NCBI RefSeq assembly: GCF_029016285.1
Contig: NZ_CP091975.1
Location: 1,178,001 to 1,242,000 of the forward strand
DNA: 64,000 bases
Direction: 5' to 3'
DNA from: Vibrio sp. DW001
GTDB taxonomy: Bacteria; Pseudomonadota; Gammaproteobacteria; Enterobacterales; Vibrionaceae
Shown here: in pieces, positions 28,397 through 38,324 of the stretch
Numbering within the stretch: the first letter of the stretch is position 1
Layout: every line of letters begins with the position of its first letter
Made by a program: the position numbers and the translations under genes
Notes under the pieces: model-generated
The model's input: the letters and a program-made list of their open reading frames with translations, nothing else
Told to the model about the DNA's origin: nothing
Database searches by the model: none

Positions 28397-30073
28397 TTAT
28401 CGCTTAGGGTTTTGTAATCGCTGGCTTGTTTGCCAATCCGATGCAGTAACCACCTGAGCCGTACTTGGTTCTAATAGCTCTTTCCCCAAAATAATATCCG
28501 CGGCGCGCTCAGCGACCATAATGGTCGGTGAATTAAGGTTACCGTTAGGGATAGTGGGGAATATTGAAGAATCAACAACGCGTAGACTGTCGATACCGTG
28601 AACCTTGGTTTCAGAGTTCACTACGGACATTGAGTCTTCACCCATTTTGCAGGAACAAGACGGATGATAGGCACTTTCAACAGAGCGTCTAACAAACTGA
28701 TCGATCTCTGAATCGGTCTTCACGGTTAGCCCGGGCTGAATTTCTTCGCCCCGATATTCGTCTAGTCCAGGTTGATTTATGATCTCGCGAGTCAGACGTA
28801 CGCAGGCTCTAAACCCTTCGATGTCATCTTGGTGAGACAGATAATTAAATTGGATTTTCGGGGCAATATGAGGGTCGTTTGACGAAACCTTAATGGTACC
28901 TCGGCTTTTGGGTTTGTTATGGCCAATGTGAACCTGAAAACCATGACCTGAAAAAGCTTCTTTACCGTCGTATCGCATCGCGGCGGGCAAGAAGTGATAT
29001 TGGAGATCTGGCCATTCTAAATTTGCTTTAGAACGGATAAACCCACAAGACTCAAAATGATTGGTTGCACCAAGTCCGGACTTGTCGAATATCCAGCGAG
29101 TACCAATTAACAATTTGCTAAATGGGCCAAGTTTTCCGTTCAATGATATTGGTTTTAAGCATTTAAACTGGAAGTAAAACTCTAGGTGGTCCTGAAGGTT
29201 TTCGCCCACACCCGGTAATTCATGAACCTGTTCAATTCCGGCATTTTTTAATGTATCAGATGCACCTATACCAGATAGTTGTAGTATATGAGGGGAACCA
29301 ACTGAGCCAGCGGAAAGCACCACTTCTTTATTGCAACGTATATCAATTATTTGATTCTTGCGTTCGTATCGAACACCAATGGCGCTTTTACCTTCGAGCA
29401 GAATTTTGTGCACAAGCGCGTGAGTAACCACCGTCAAGTTATTACGCTTCAAGGCTGGTTTCAGATAGGCATTTGCTGTTGACCAACGGACACCATCTTT
29501 TACCGTCATGTGCATTGGACCAAACCCTTCTTGCTGTTCGGCATTGTAATCGGCCGTGGCCAAATACCCTGCATCTTTACCCGCTTCAACAAATGCTTGA
29601 TATAACGGGTTTTTCATATTGTTGCCGTTATTTACCGCTAGAGGGCCGAGGTCGCCTCGATAGTCGTTAGCACCGAATGACCATGTTTCCGCTTTTTTGA
29701 AATAGGGTAGGCAATGCGAATAGTCCCAATCAACTGCTCCATGTTTCTGCCATTCGTCGAAATCACGGGCATGACCGCGCACATAGACCATGCCGTTGAT
29801 GGATGAAGACCCTCCTAACACTTTTCCGCGAGGGCAGTGCATATGACGGTTATCCAAAAACGGTTCAGCTTCGGTCTTAAATTGCCAAGCGTATTTTTCT
29901 GTGTTCATCGGGATAGATAATGCTGTGGGCATCTGAATGAAAATGCTTTTGTCACTGCCGCCTGTTTCTAGTAACAAGACGTTATTGCTTGGGTCGGCGG
30001 ATAAACGGTTCGCGAGTACGCACCCCGCGCTTCCTGCCCCTACAATGATGTAGTCATAATTTGCGTTGGTCAT
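28397..30073 (-). CDS. betA: Choline dehydrogenase BetA
   Basis: BetA is a membrane-associated FAD enzyme of the GMC family that oxidises choline to betaine aldehyde. The 558-residue protein begins with the dinucleotide motif [18 protein letters not shown] and has GMC signature 1 ([22 protein letters not shown]), the second signature [15 protein letters not shown], and the catalytic region [12 protein letters not shown] near the C-terminus. ATG 30073 is preferred because AAGGA is 6 bases upstream; ATG 30079 directly touches that site. It lies 9 bases after betB (the betB stop ends at 30083) and before the BCCT gene. Confidence 0.95.
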   Translation of the reverse strand: MTNANYDYIIVGAGSAGCVLANRLSADPSNNVLLLETGGSDKSIFIQMPTALSIPMNTEKYAWQFKTEAEPFLDNRHMHCPRGKVLGGSSSINGMVYVRGHARDFDEWQKHGAVDWDYSHCLPYFKKAETWSFGANDYRGDLGPLAVNNGNNMKNPLYQAFVEAGKDAGYLATADYNAEQQEGFGPMHMTVKDGVRWSTANAYLKPALKRNNLTVVTHALVHKILLEGKSAIGVRYERKNQIIDIRCNKEVVLSAGSVGSPHILQLSGIGASDTLKNAGIEQVHELPGVGENLQDHLEFYFQFKCLKPISLNGKLGPFSKLLIGTRWIFDKSGLGATNHFESCGFIRSKANLEWPDLQYHFLPAAMRYDGKEAFSGHGFQVHIGHNKPKSRGTIKVSSNDPHIAPKIQFNYLSHQDDIEGFRACVRLTREIINQPGLDEYRGEEIQPGLTVKTDSEIDQFVRRSVESAYHPSCSCKMGEDSMSVVNSETKVHGIDSLRVVDSSIFPTIPNGNLNSPTIMVAERAADIILGKELLEPSTAQVVTASDWQTSQRLQNPKR

Positions 30074-30082
30074 TGTCATTCC

Positions 30083-31549
30083 TTAAAACGGGCTATCAAG
30101 TGATTGCATACCAACATATACGGCCTTGATTTGAGTGTATGCTTTTAAGGTCTCACTGCCATTTTCTCGTCCGATGCCAGACATTTTATAGCCACCTACC
30201 GGCATTTCTGCAGGTGAAGCACCATAAGCATTGATCCAGCAAATCCCTGCTTGTATTTGATGAATAACGCGGTGGGCACGACTAATGTCTTGGGTAAATA
30301 TGCCAGCCGCTAATCCTAAGCGTGTGCTGTTTGCACGACGAATTACTTCGTCCTCATCGGCAAATGTGAGTACCGACATGACAGGGCCAAAGATTTCTTC
30401 TTTCGCGATGGTCATTTCATCGGTGCAGTCGGTGAAAACGGTCGGAGCAACAAAATATCCGTTAGGACAATCTTCTGGTTGCAGGGCGGTTCCGCCCGTA
30501 AGAAGTGTTGCACCCTCAGATTTGCCAATTTCAATGTAGTCGAGCACTTTTTGCTGATGATTTTTTGAAATGAGAGCCCCGAAATTGGTTTCTGCATTCA
30601 TTGGGTCGCCGCAGATAATATTTTGTTCGGTACGCTCAATGAGACGTTTAATAAAATGCGGGTAAATGTCTTGTTGAACAAATACACGTGTACCGTTAGT
30701 ACAAACTTCACCTTGCGTATAGAAGTTGCCGAGCATGGCAGCAGATATTGCATTTTCTATGTCAGCATCATTAAAGATGATTAGAGGAGATTTCCCACCT
30801 AATTCCATGGTCACTTCTTTAAGTGAGTTGGCGGCGGCAGCCATGACCTTTTTACCTGTACCCACTTCCCCAGTGAATGAAATTTTTGCTATGTCCTCGT
30901 GCTCTGTTAGCCACGCACCGACACGACCATCACCTTGAACAACGTTAAACACACCATCGGGTAAACCAGCCTGCGTGAATATCTCGGCCAAGCGCATTGC
31001 ACCTCTCGGCGTTTCTTCTGATGGCTTAAAGATCATAGCGTTCCCACAAGCCAAGGCTGGTGCAGCTTTCCAACAAGCGATCTGCAAAGGGTAGTTCCAC
31101 GCGCCGATACCCGCGCAAATGCCAAGCGGTTCGCGGCGTGTGTAATAAAAGTCATCACCAACAGTTTGTTGATTGCCTTCTATACTTGGGGCTAAGCCTG
31201 CGAAGAACTCGATTGAATCTGCACCGGTAACCACATCAACAACCGAGGCTTCTTGCCAAGGTTTGCCGGTATCAAGTACTTCACCTGCGGCAAGCTCGTC
31301 ATTATAGTCGCGTAATAAAGCGACGGCTTTTAAGAGAATACGACTCCGTTCGATCGGCGTCATTTTTGACCATGTGGCAAATCCAGATTTAGCACTTTCT
31401 ATTACGGCTTGTTGTATGACTTCGTTGGCGGTCTCAACTAAGTAGCTTATTTGGCCTGTCGCGGGGTTAATGACTTCAAATGTTTCACCCGTATTATTAG
31501 ATAGATATTGACCGTGTACATAGTTCTGATAAACAACTAACGATGACAT
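30083..31549 (-). CDS. betB: Betaine aldehyde dehydrogenase BetB
   Basis: BetB oxidises betaine aldehyde to the osmoprotectant glycine betaine with NAD(P)+. The 488-residue aldehyde dehydrogenase contains [19 protein letters not shown], the NAD fold [12 protein letters not shown], the catalytic Glu in [11 protein letters not shown] and the nucleophile Cys in [13 protein letters not shown]. It is the first gene of betB-betA-BCCT; AAGGAAACTTA precedes the ATG. The repressor gene betI, usually upstream, is missing; a choline/carnitine-acyltransferase-like gene is divergent instead. Confidence 0.95.
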   Translation of the reverse strand: MSSLVVYQNYVHGQYLSNNTGETFEVINPATGQISYLVETANEVIQQAVIESAKSGFATWSKMTPIERSRILLKAVALLRDYNDELAAGEVLDTGKPWQEASVVDVVTGADSIEFFAGLAPSIEGNQQTVGDDFYYTRREPLGICAGIGAWNYPLQIACWKAAPALACGNAMIFKPSEETPRGAMRLAEIFTQAGLPDGVFNVVQGDGRVGAWLTEHEDIAKISFTGEVGTGKKVMAAAANSLKEVTMELGGKSPLIIFNDADIENAISAAMLGNFYTQGEVCTNGTRVFVQQDIYPHFIKRLIERTEQNIICGDPMNAETNFGALISKNHQQKVLDYIEIGKSEGATLLTGGTALQPEDCPNGYFVAPTVFTDCTDEMTIAKEEIFGPVMSVLTFADEDEVIRRANSTRLGLAAGIFTQDISRAHRVIHQIQAGICWINAYGASPAEMPVGGYKMSGIGRENGSETLKAYTQIKAVYVGMQSLDSPF

Positions 31550-31978
31550 TAAGTTTCCTTGTACTTTAAGACCACAACATCAAATGGATTGCAGTGATTT
31601 ATTCGTTGAAATTAGAGAGAAAATGCACTTTTTCAAGTGAACGTGACATCGGGTAAACTCTAAATTAGTTAGAATACTAATTATTATTGTTCTAATGATC
31701 AAGTGGGTTTGGACTATTAACTTAATTATATACTTGCTAATCTATAGTTAACTAATTGTTTTTAAAATATTTAGTTGATTTATAGTGCGCTTACCTTAAA
31801 CCAATAAACTGGACTACTTACAGTTAAATCATTTGAGTTGTAATCATTTGAGTTGTAATCATTTGATCGAGGTCATGATGGCTGGTCGTTAATTTGGTTA
31901 GATTCCGTAATAATCAAGTTAACTTGGTTCGATGGGTGAAAAAAAGTTATTTATCTTGTAGTAGGAGTTGAAAGATCG
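31550..31978. promoter_or_regulatory. Divergent control region between betB and the acyltransferase gene
   Basis: About 430 gene-free, AT-rich bases that must hold the divergent promoters. Visible structure: an inverted repeat TTAGAA/TTCTAA (31670-31675 and 31691-31696) about 120 bases before betB, and the 15-bp tandem repeat at 31827-31866. I cannot assign an osmotic or BetI-type operator. Confidence 0.5.
31827..31866. repeat. 15-bp tandem repeat upstream of the acyltransferase gene
   Basis: AATCATTTGAGTTGT at 31827-31841 and 31842-31856 is exactly repeated, followed by the first ten bases of a third copy (31857-31866). The unit is close to 1.5 helical turns. It may be a cluster of regulator sites or recent slippage. 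Confidence 0.8.
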
Positions 31979-33766
31979 ATGGTGAGCACATTTAGTTGCC
32001 AAGAAGCATTGCCGACAATGCCAGTTCCAGATTTACACGATACATGCAATAGGCTTTTAGAGTGGGCTGAGCCGTTATTGACAGAAGAAGAGCGAACAAG
32101 TGCGAAAATCGTTGTAGAGCAGTTTCTTCTTTCTGGTGGAGAAGGTGAAAGACTACAAAATGAGCTGTGTGATTGGAGTGATCGTGATGATATTTCCAAT
32201 TGGTCTGCATCTGCTTGGAAAGATCTCTATCTGGAATCGCGCGGGTCTTTGGTCATTAATAGCAATGTATTTTATTACCTTAAAAGTAAGCTAGATGAAA
32301 AGGTGTGTAAACAAGCGACTATCGCTGCTGCTTTCATTGTTAGTGTCTACAGGTTTATCGATTTGATTGACAAACATGATCTCAATGTCGATATGCAAAA
32401 AGAGATGCCGCTTTGCATGAATCAATATAGCAACATTTTCTCTTCAATCAGAATACCAAAAAATGGAACCGATGAGTTTAAAGTGTCTTCATCTAGGCAG
32501 CATATTATTGTCCTGCAGAATCAACATATCTATAAAATCAATATTATCGACGAAAAAGGCAATATTCGATCCCCATCTGCTATCGAATTCGATCTTGAAT
32601 GCATTTTGTCTGCCTCGGATAAAGGACAAAATATAGGCTTGCTAACTACAATGCCGCGCGATCTCTGGGCAGAACGCAGAGCAGAATTGCTCGATATATC
32701 TTCGAGCAATAAAGAGGCCATGACCGTTATTGAAGAGGCGGTTTTTGCGTTGTGTTTGGATGAGAATAAGCCGGAAGCGATAACCGAAATCTCAAAACAA
32801 TTGTTGCACGGTACAGGCAGCAATCGTTATTTTGATAAATCGGTACAATTTATTGTGTTTGCCAACGGGAAAACCGGAATAAACTTCGAGCATACCGGGG
32901 TGGATGGTTCGGTTATGCTTCGTTTGATTGCGCATATATATGACTCGATTGATGCGGTTATTTTTGACGAAAGCGATCGTGAAGAAACAAAATATAACGC
33001 GGTCTCATCGAATGTCGAAGACATTAAATTTGAGCTAGATGATACTTTGTGCCACATGGTACAAGACGCAGGCGACCGATTCATTCAGCATACGGCCAAT
33101 ACTCAAACGAGGGTGCTAAATTTTTCTCATTTTGGCAAAAATCAAATAAAACAATTTGGTGTGAGTCCAGATGCGTTTGTTCAGTTGGCGTTACAGTTGG
33201 CAGAATATAAGCTGTATGGTAAATGTTACAGCGCTTATGAGGCTGTAATGACTCGAACATTTCTTGATGGTCGCATCGATGTTTTGTACACCGTCACTCC
33301 CGAGTCGATGGCGTTTATTCGGAATGTAGATTCGTCAAACAGTAGTGTGCAAGAAAAACAACACTTACTGCGACAAGCGCTACAGAAGCACATTGCACGG
33401 GCCCATGAGTGTAGGGTTGGTAATGGGGTATACACGCATCTTCTTGCGTTAAAGTATCGGTATAAAATAGCCGGCCGTTCTATTGGTCTAAATACGCTAC
33501 CAACATTGTTTACAGATACGGGCTATCAAGCATTAACCCATAGTGTCGTTTGTACAAGTACAACGTCCGAATATGGTGTTGATCTCGCGGGGTATGGGCC
33601 TATTGTCGATGATGGTTACGGGATCCGATATTTTACGAGAAACGATGGCATATGTTTCAACATGACGAGTCGAACTCAAATGCGGGAAAATTTGGATAAA
33701 ATGGTGACTTACGTCGAACAATCTCTCATAGAAATGGCAGAATTGATGCGTGAAAAAACAGCGTAA
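31979..33766 (+). CDS. Choline/carnitine O-acyltransferase family protein, choline-like pocket
   Basis: A 595-residue homologue of the mainly eukaryotic choline/carnitine acyltransferases, which exchange acyl groups between CoA and choline or carnitine. The catalytic His is His305 in NFEHTGVDG. Other family blocks are VSPDAFVQLALQLAEYK, YEAVMTRTFLDGRID, HLLALK, TTSE (528-531, for STSQ) and GYGPIVDDGYGIRY. Mouse CrAT uses Thr465, Thr467 and Arg518 for the carnitine carboxylate, where choline acetyltransferase has Val, Asn and Asn. Here these positions read Ile433, Val435 and Thr486, so no carnitine signature remains. With betBA divergent beside it, choline or a choline ester is the best guess. 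There is no signal peptide, so it is cytoplasmic. Asp309 stands where CrAT has Glu347. Confidence 0.82.
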   Translation: MVSTFSCQEALPTMPVPDLHDTCNRLLEWAEPLLTEEERTSAKIVVEQFLLSGGEGERLQNELCDWSDRDDISNWSASAWKDLYLESRGSLVINSNVFYYLKSKLDEKVCKQATIAAAFIVSVYRFIDLIDKHDLNVDMQKEMPLCMNQYSNIFSSIRIPKNGTDEFKVSSSRQHIIVLQNQHIYKINIIDEKGNIRSPSAIEFDLECILSASDKGQNIGLLTTMPRDLWAERRAELLDISSSNKEAMTVIEEAVFALCLDENKPEAITEISKQLLHGTGSNRYFDKSVQFIVFANGKTGINFEHTGVDGSVMLRLIAHIYDSIDAVIFDESDREETKYNAVSSNVEDIKFELDDTLCHMVQDAGDRFIQHTANTQTRVLNFSHFGKNQIKQFGVSPDAFVQLALQLAEYKLYGKCYSAYEAVMTRTFLDGRIDVLYTVTPESMAFIRNVDSSNSSVQEKQHLLRQALQKHIARAHECRVGNGVYTHLLALKYRYKIAGRSIGLNTLPTLFTDTGYQALTHSVVCTSTTSEYGVDLAGYGPIVDDGYGIRYFTRNDGICFNMTSRTQMRENLDKMVTYVEQSLIEMAELMREKTA

Positions 33767-33872
33767 TGATGAGGAAGCATGATTAAGTTGGCTATCAACT
33801 AAAGACAAAACGAATTTAATATGAAATATTGTCAGTAATATTTATTAAATGATAAGTAAAGGAACGATGTAA

Positions 33873-34925
33873 ATGGAATTTTCTAAACTCGGTAGCAGTG
33901 ATATCTTGGTGTCACGAGTATGTTTAGGTAGTATGACGTGGGGTCTGCAGAACAATCAACAAGATGCAAATCGGCAGATAGAGTATGCGATAGGTGAGGG
34001 AATAAATTTTATCGATACTGCTGAAATGTATGCCGTTCCTCCTTCACCAGACACCTACGGAAAAACAGAGACCATTATTGGCAACTGGCTTGCTGATAAC
34101 CCGCATCGTCGAAAAGAACTTATTATCGCAACTAAGATCGCCGGTCCAGGTATACCATGGGTGAGAGAAGGTGGTCCTATCACTGGTGATGCGGTTATTG
34201 CCGCTGTAGATGCCTCCCTCCAACGGTTACAAACCGATTACATCGACCTTTATCAATTGCATTGGCCGAATCGTACTTCGCCTCATTTTGGTAAACATCT
34301 GCCCAATAAAATCTCTTTTAGTGAGTTTGACGCCAAACAACAAGAGGCGCAGATGCTCGATATTCTGCAAGGGTTAGCTAAGTGTGTGAAAGCGGGGAAA
34401 ATTCGTCACTGTGGATTATCAGACGATACACCATGGGGGGTCAATACCTACCTAAAACTGAGTGAAAAATATGACCTTCCACGTATGGTTGCAATTCAAA
34501 ATGAGTTTAACTTGCTTCATGCTAAAGATTGGCCTTATCTAATCGAAAATTGTGTTCACGAGGACATTGCTTATTTGCCTTGGTCTCCACTCGCGAGTGG
34601 TATGCTTAGTGGAAAGTATTTAGACGGAAAGCGTCCAGAAGGCAGTCGTTGGACATATATGCAACGCAATGGGATTTTCCGTGATACGCCAATAGCGGGC
34701 AGCGCGATTAAAGAGTATATGGCGATTGCAGTTGCACACGATTTTACACCTAGTCAGTTAGCGTTAGCGTGGTGTAACCAAGTAGATGGTGTTACCTCTA
34801 CAATTATTGGTGCGACATCTATGGATCAGCTTAAAGAAAACATTCGTGCTTTTTCTAAGCCGTTAAATCAAGAAATATTGACGAATATTGATGGTGTATT
34901 GAGAACCTACCCAGCGCCGTATTAA
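33873..34925 (+). CDS. Aldo/keto reductase, Tas-like
   Basis: A 350-residue NADP(H)-dependent aldo/keto reductase closely resembling E. coli Tas (346 residues). The Tas-like N-terminus is SRVCLGSMTWGLQNNQQDA, with FIDTAEMYAVPPSPDTYG containing the catalytic Asp and Tyr. The lysine lies in IATKIAGPG, and the substrate loop is DLYQLHWPNRTSPHFG. The cofactor phosphate-binding end is TSTIIGATSMDQLKEN. AAAGGAACG precedes the ATG. It follows the acyltransferase gene after about 100 bases in the same direction, so co-transcription is possible but unproven. Confidence 0.9.
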   Translation: MEFSKLGSSDILVSRVCLGSMTWGLQNNQQDANRQIEYAIGEGINFIDTAEMYAVPPSPDTYGKTETIIGNWLADNPHRRKELIIATKIAGPGIPWVREGGPITGDAVIAAVDASLQRLQTDYIDLYQLHWPNRTSPHFGKHLPNKISFSEFDAKQQEAQMLDILQGLAKCVKAGKIRHCGLSDDTPWGVNTYLKLSEKYDLPRMVAIQNEFNLLHAKDWPYLIENCVHEDIAYLPWSPLASGMLSGKYLDGKRPEGSRWTYMQRNGIFRDTPIAGSAIKEYMAIAVAHDFTPSQLALAWCNQVDGVTSTIIGATSMDQLKENIRAFSKPLNQEILTNIDGVLRTYPAPY

Positions 34926-34993
34926 GCCTTTCTAGTGTCGAATTAAGGTGATGTAGAAAAGAGCATCGAATTGATCCGCTGCTCTTTTAGACA

Positions 34994-35569
34994 TTATCTA
35001 CCTACTGCAGCCACATCTTTAACGGTTTGAAGCCAATTATGTTGTTGCTCTCGGTCTGATAAAATAACCGAGCCAAATAAGTTATGTTCGGCCTTGCTAA
35101 CCCCACTAAATTGAAGCGTAAACTGATCCAGTTGTTGCATGATGGGTTGTGCTTGTTCTGTTGCATAGTCAGACGGTGCGTCCATCGTTAAGATGAGCCT
35201 TGAGGTTTTACCTTTCAGTAACTGCACGGGTTCTGGGTTGTCATCTTCAAATTTAAATGCAAATCCTGGCAAAAACGTGCGATCAAATAAGCCTTTCAAT
35301 TTCGCGGGTAATCCCCCCCACCAAATCGGCGCAACGATAACAATATGGTCTGCTATTAGAACGGATTGTTGAAACTCAATTAGACCCGGTTCCAATGGTT
35401 GTATCTCGTCGTAACCATTCTCTAAGCTTGGATTAAAATTCATCTCTGAAAGATTGAAGCGAGACACTTGATACTTTTTACTCGCTTCGTCCTCATAGGT
35501 ATCACTCAACTGTTTGGCAAAACTGGCTTCTTTTGGATTGCCGTTCATTAATAGAATATTTCTCATCAT
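34994..35569 (-). CDS. Flavodoxin-fold NAD(P)H quinone oxidoreductase
   Basis: A 191-residue flavin enzyme of the NAD(P)H:quinone oxidoreductase / KefF-YwrO type (Flavodoxin_2). It shows the N-terminal phosphate loop LLMNGNPKEASFAKQL, the IWWGGLPAKLKGLFDRTFLPGFAF block that contacts FMN and quinone, and TMDAPSDYAT. It probably performs two-electron reduction of quinones or nitroaromatics in the cytoplasm. It lies 30 bases downstream of a MerR-type regulator gene in the same direction, forming a regulator-enzyme operon likely induced by electrophiles or oxidants. Confidence 0.88.
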   Translation of the reverse strand: MMRNILLMNGNPKEASFAKQLSDTYEDEASKKYQVSRFNLSEMNFNPSLENGYDEIQPLEPGLIEFQQSVLIADHIVIVAPIWWGGLPAKLKGLFDRTFLPGFAFKFEDDNPEPVQLLKGKTSRLILTMDAPSDYATEQAQPIMQQLDQFTLQFSGVSKAEHNLFGSVILSDREQQHNWLQTVKDVAAVGR

Positions 35570-35599
35570 TACTTCCTTATTTAAGTAGTGACGAATATT

Positions 35600-35977
35600 T
35601 TATTCTCTCCCCTTAAGGGAAGAGTCAAGCGTATTAGAAGAAAAATTCATCGCATCGATGCATTTCTCCACATTTCTTACCTTACGAGAGATAGCCAACA
35701 TCTCTGCCTGCAGTTCATTTTTGACTTCTATAAGAAATTGGTTGATGCGAGCCCAGTCGATTTCGCCATCATGGTAAACGATCACGTTTTTTAATCTCGC
35801 TAATGTAACACCCAGTTTTTTAGCCTCAGAAATTAGACCGAGAATCTCAATATCTGTGTTCGTGTAGACTCGGTAACGGCCTTGCCGCAATGGCGACCGA
35901 ATAAGTCCTCTCTCTTCGTAGAATCTGATCGCTTTTATGGATAATCCGGTTCTTTTTGAGACCTCACCAATAAACAT
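35600..35977 (-). CDS. MerR-family transcriptional regulator
   Basis: This 125-residue protein has the MerR winged helix IGEVSKRTGLSIKAIRFYEERGLI at its N-terminus, then RVYTNTDIEILGLISEAKKLGVTL and a coiled-coil dimerisation helix. Two cysteine-poor features stand out: there is no cluster of metal-binding cysteines (only one Cys, near residue 111), so it is not a typical mercury, copper or SoxR sensor. It is the first gene of an operon with the quinone oxidoreductase, which it probably controls. Confidence 0.88.
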   Translation of the reverse strand: MFIGEVSKRTGLSIKAIRFYEERGLIRSPLRQGRYRVYTNTDIEILGLISEAKKLGVTLARLKNVIVYHDGEIDWARINQFLIEVKNELQAEMLAISRKVRNVEKCIDAMNFSSNTLDSSLKGRE

Positions 35978-36039
35978 ATTTTTGCACTCTTTGTATTCGA
36001 GTTTTAACTTATTATCCTTGTCGCTCTCTTCTGAGTGAT

Positions 36040-37191
36040 TTAAGACGGTTGTAAATAAGGTAATAAAGCTTCAATTTTCTCGATGTTTTCATATGCAATG
36101 GAGTATTGCATCGCATCAAAGTTGGTGTCGGCAACGACTTTGATTTTTCGCTTCAATGCAATTAACGCCAAGAAGATCAGAGAACCGACAGGCACACTGC
36201 CACCACTTGATGATGTGGTAGAAACCGTTGAATTGGGCTCTGAGGTTTCGTCATCGTTTATCTCATAAGCGTCTCGCTGATCGCCTGTTATTGTGTAATC
36301 TGGCGTTACTTCTCCAGCAAGCACTTCAGATATCCAATTTTCATAATCTGACACCTCGGTAAATACGGATGTGTCGTTGGTTGTTGCGTTGTAACAACTA
36401 GTCCAGCCGTAACTTGTGATACCCGCTTGAACATATTTAGCGTTGCTATCATCGTACCAATATAGTGGCCCACCAGAGTCACCGGAACAAGTGGAGTTAT
36501 TTACACCTGTGTCATCGTTTTCCTCGCCAGACATGCAAAGCTGTGATTCGCTGATGTTGTCGAAACTGCATAGGTTCGCAGTGTTATAAGTTAACGTTGT
36601 TTGAAGCAGCTCTTCTTCGTCACCTGATTCAGTCAATCCATGGCCTACGGCGACAAATTTTTCACCTATAGAGCGATATTCTACGGACTGAGTACCTGTT
36701 GCGCGAGTGATATAATCGGCGTCACTTATGTTCATCGTTTCAACAAGTTTTATCACCGCGATATCATTTGGCCATGAGGTATCATCGTTATAGGAAGTGT
36801 CGTCATAATCACTGTGTACGTAGAATTCAGAGGCTCTAATAATTTGTACTGTTGCATCTATAAATTCTTGTTCATTTTCCATCTGTGGGACAACCGAGGT
36901 ATAAACGAGATACTCTTCGTTTAAAGAACCATTTCCATCAAACAAGCAATGTGCAGCAGTTAGTACATGCTCATTATCAAGAATAGATGCGCCACAATAT
37001 AGGCCATATGTACCGCTATAGTCTATTGCATCGTAATATAAGCTGGCAATTGACGGCCAGTCTCCGTCGGTACCAGTGGTGGTTTCTTCACCATTATATA
37101 TGAAGCTAGATATACTCGAAGCGACAGAAATTGGCGTGTTAAGAATGACGGAAAACAAGACAAAAATAAGTCTAATACCAAATCCAACCAT
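36040..37191 (-). CDS. Secreted trypsin-like serine protease with GlyGly-CTERM and extra tail
   Basis: A 383-residue S1-family protease exported by a signal peptide (about 1-25). The catalytic triad is His81 (TAAHCLF), Asp143 (WPNDIAVIKL) and Ser239 (CSGDSGGPL), with Cys pairs typical of trypsins. A Ser/Thr-rich spacer leads to a GlyGly-CTERM signal: SSSGG (about 327-331), a hydrophobic helix to about 347, then KRK. Such proteins in Vibrio (VesB type) are processed by rhombosortase and secreted by type II secretion. Unusually, 34 further residues follow the basic cluster (IKVVADTNFDAM to LLPYLQPS), whereas the signal normally ends the protein. Confidence 0.9.
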   Translation of the reverse strand: MVGFGIRLIFVLFSVILNTPISVASSISSFIYNGEETTTGTDGDWPSIASLYYDAIDYSGTYGLYCGASILDNEHVLTAAHCLFDGNGSLNEEYLVYTSVVPQMENEQEFIDATVQIIRASEFYVHSDYDDTSYNDDTSWPNDIAVIKLVETMNISDADYITRATGTQSVEYRSIGEKFVAVGHGLTESGDEEELLQTTLTYNTANLCSFDNISESQLCMSGEENDDTGVNNSTCSGDSGGPLYWYDDSNAKYVQAGITSYGWTSCYNATTNDTSVFTEVSDYENWISEVLAGEVTPDYTITGDQRDAYEINDDETSEPNSTVSTTSSSGGSVPVGSLIFLALIALKRKIKVVADTNFDAMQYSIAYENIEKIEALLPYLQPS

Positions 37192-37274
37192 GTTGAGATA
37201 ACCCTTAGAATAAACTTAGTCAGTATGAATAAGGATTGTGGAGTAAATTTGAAGATTATAATTAATCTGCTGGA

Positions 37275-38228
37275 TCAATTTAAGACAGCCTGCAAATGAC
37301 TTAACATCAACGTTCTGAACCATTTATAGGCATCGTTTTCTCGGTTCCTTTTGTGTTGAATTAAAAATAGATCTACATAGAGCTCCGTTTGCTGCTCAAA
37401 AGAGTATACCGGATGTAATTGTGACGACATTTGGAAATGATTTAGATGCAAATTTGACCCAAATAATAGGGCGTCAGTAGATTGTGCTACCTCAAGTAGT
37501 ATCTGTGTCTGACTGCTTCTTAAGGCGGGTTTTTTGAAGGTATCAGAAAGCTCGAGTAGCTTTTGAATCGGTGATGAAAAGGCATTCAACTGATTCTCTT
37601 CAACATTCATACTGATGAAAGGGTAATTGAGTAGCTGTACCATCTTTGGGGCATCACCGTCAAAAAGAGGGTGTCCCTTTCGCGCGTAAAGTATGGGATA
37701 AATACTACCGATGTGTTCAGAGAAATATTTATGACTACTTTCCCGAGTGTAGTGCATAGTAAAGTCGATCTCACCAGCATCAAGTAAGGGGAAGGGATTG
37801 GACTTAATATTTGATTCTGTGATTGACACTTTTGGTGCTACTTTCATTATGTCTGTTGCCAAACGAGGCATTAAAAAGGAGGCGATGTAAGTAGGCACAG
37901 ATAGATTAAAAGTAATTTCACTATCAGAGGGGTCAAACTCTTTTGGCACAATTAGGTGGTGTAGGTCGCTTAGTAGCGGGGCAATCAATAATTCCAATTC
38001 TATTGCTTTAGGGGTAGGAGAAATACCACTTGAGGTTCTAATAAACAGATCGTCTGCAAACATAGTTCGTAGTTTTGCCAACGTCCTACTCATTGCTGAT
38101 TGGGATACAAACAATTGTTCCGCGGCTCTTGAAACGTTGCGTTCTTTCAGGAGTACTTTAAGTGACACCAGTAGATTGAGGTCAACACGAGATAATTCAA
38201 ACTCTACGCTTCTTTTCATTTCAGGCAT
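37275..38228 (-). CDS. LysR-family transcriptional regulator
   Basis: A 317-residue LysR-type regulator. The N-terminal winged helix reads DLNLLVSLKVLLKERNVSRA, AEQLFVSQSAMSRTLAKLR and DDLFIRTSSGISPT, the NodD/SyrM-like subgroup pattern. The effector-binding domain covers about residues 100-310. The inducer is unknown. It lies between the secreted protease and a DUF1254 protein, all on the minus strand, with about 150 bases separating it from the latter. It may control one of these or itself. Confidence 0.92.
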   Translation of the reverse strand: MPEMKRSVEFELSRVDLNLLVSLKVLLKERNVSRAAEQLFVSQSAMSRTLAKLRTMFADDLFIRTSSGISPTPKAIELELLIAPLLSDLHHLIVPKEFDPSDSEITFNLSVPTYIASFLMPRLATDIMKVAPKVSITESNIKSNPFPLLDAGEIDFTMHYTRESSHKYFSEHIGSIYPILYARKGHPLFDGDAPKMVQLLNYPFISMNVEENQLNAFSSPIQKLLELSDTFKKPALRSSQTQILLEVAQSTDALLFGSNLHLNHFQMSSQLHPVYSFEQQTELYVDLFLIQHKRNRENDAYKWFRTLMLSHLQAVLN

Positions 38229-38324
38229 TATCCAAATTTAGCATAATTGCTTGTAAGAATAAGTCAGAATGTGAATTTTAAAAAGGTGAGGAATGTGAGT
38301 AAAACGAATGTCCGTTTGGATTGA

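Noticed and set aside
31979..33766. Calling the gene a carnitine acetyltransferase
   Set aside because: The residues that bind the carnitine carboxylate are not present at the aligned positions, so only the broader family name is used.
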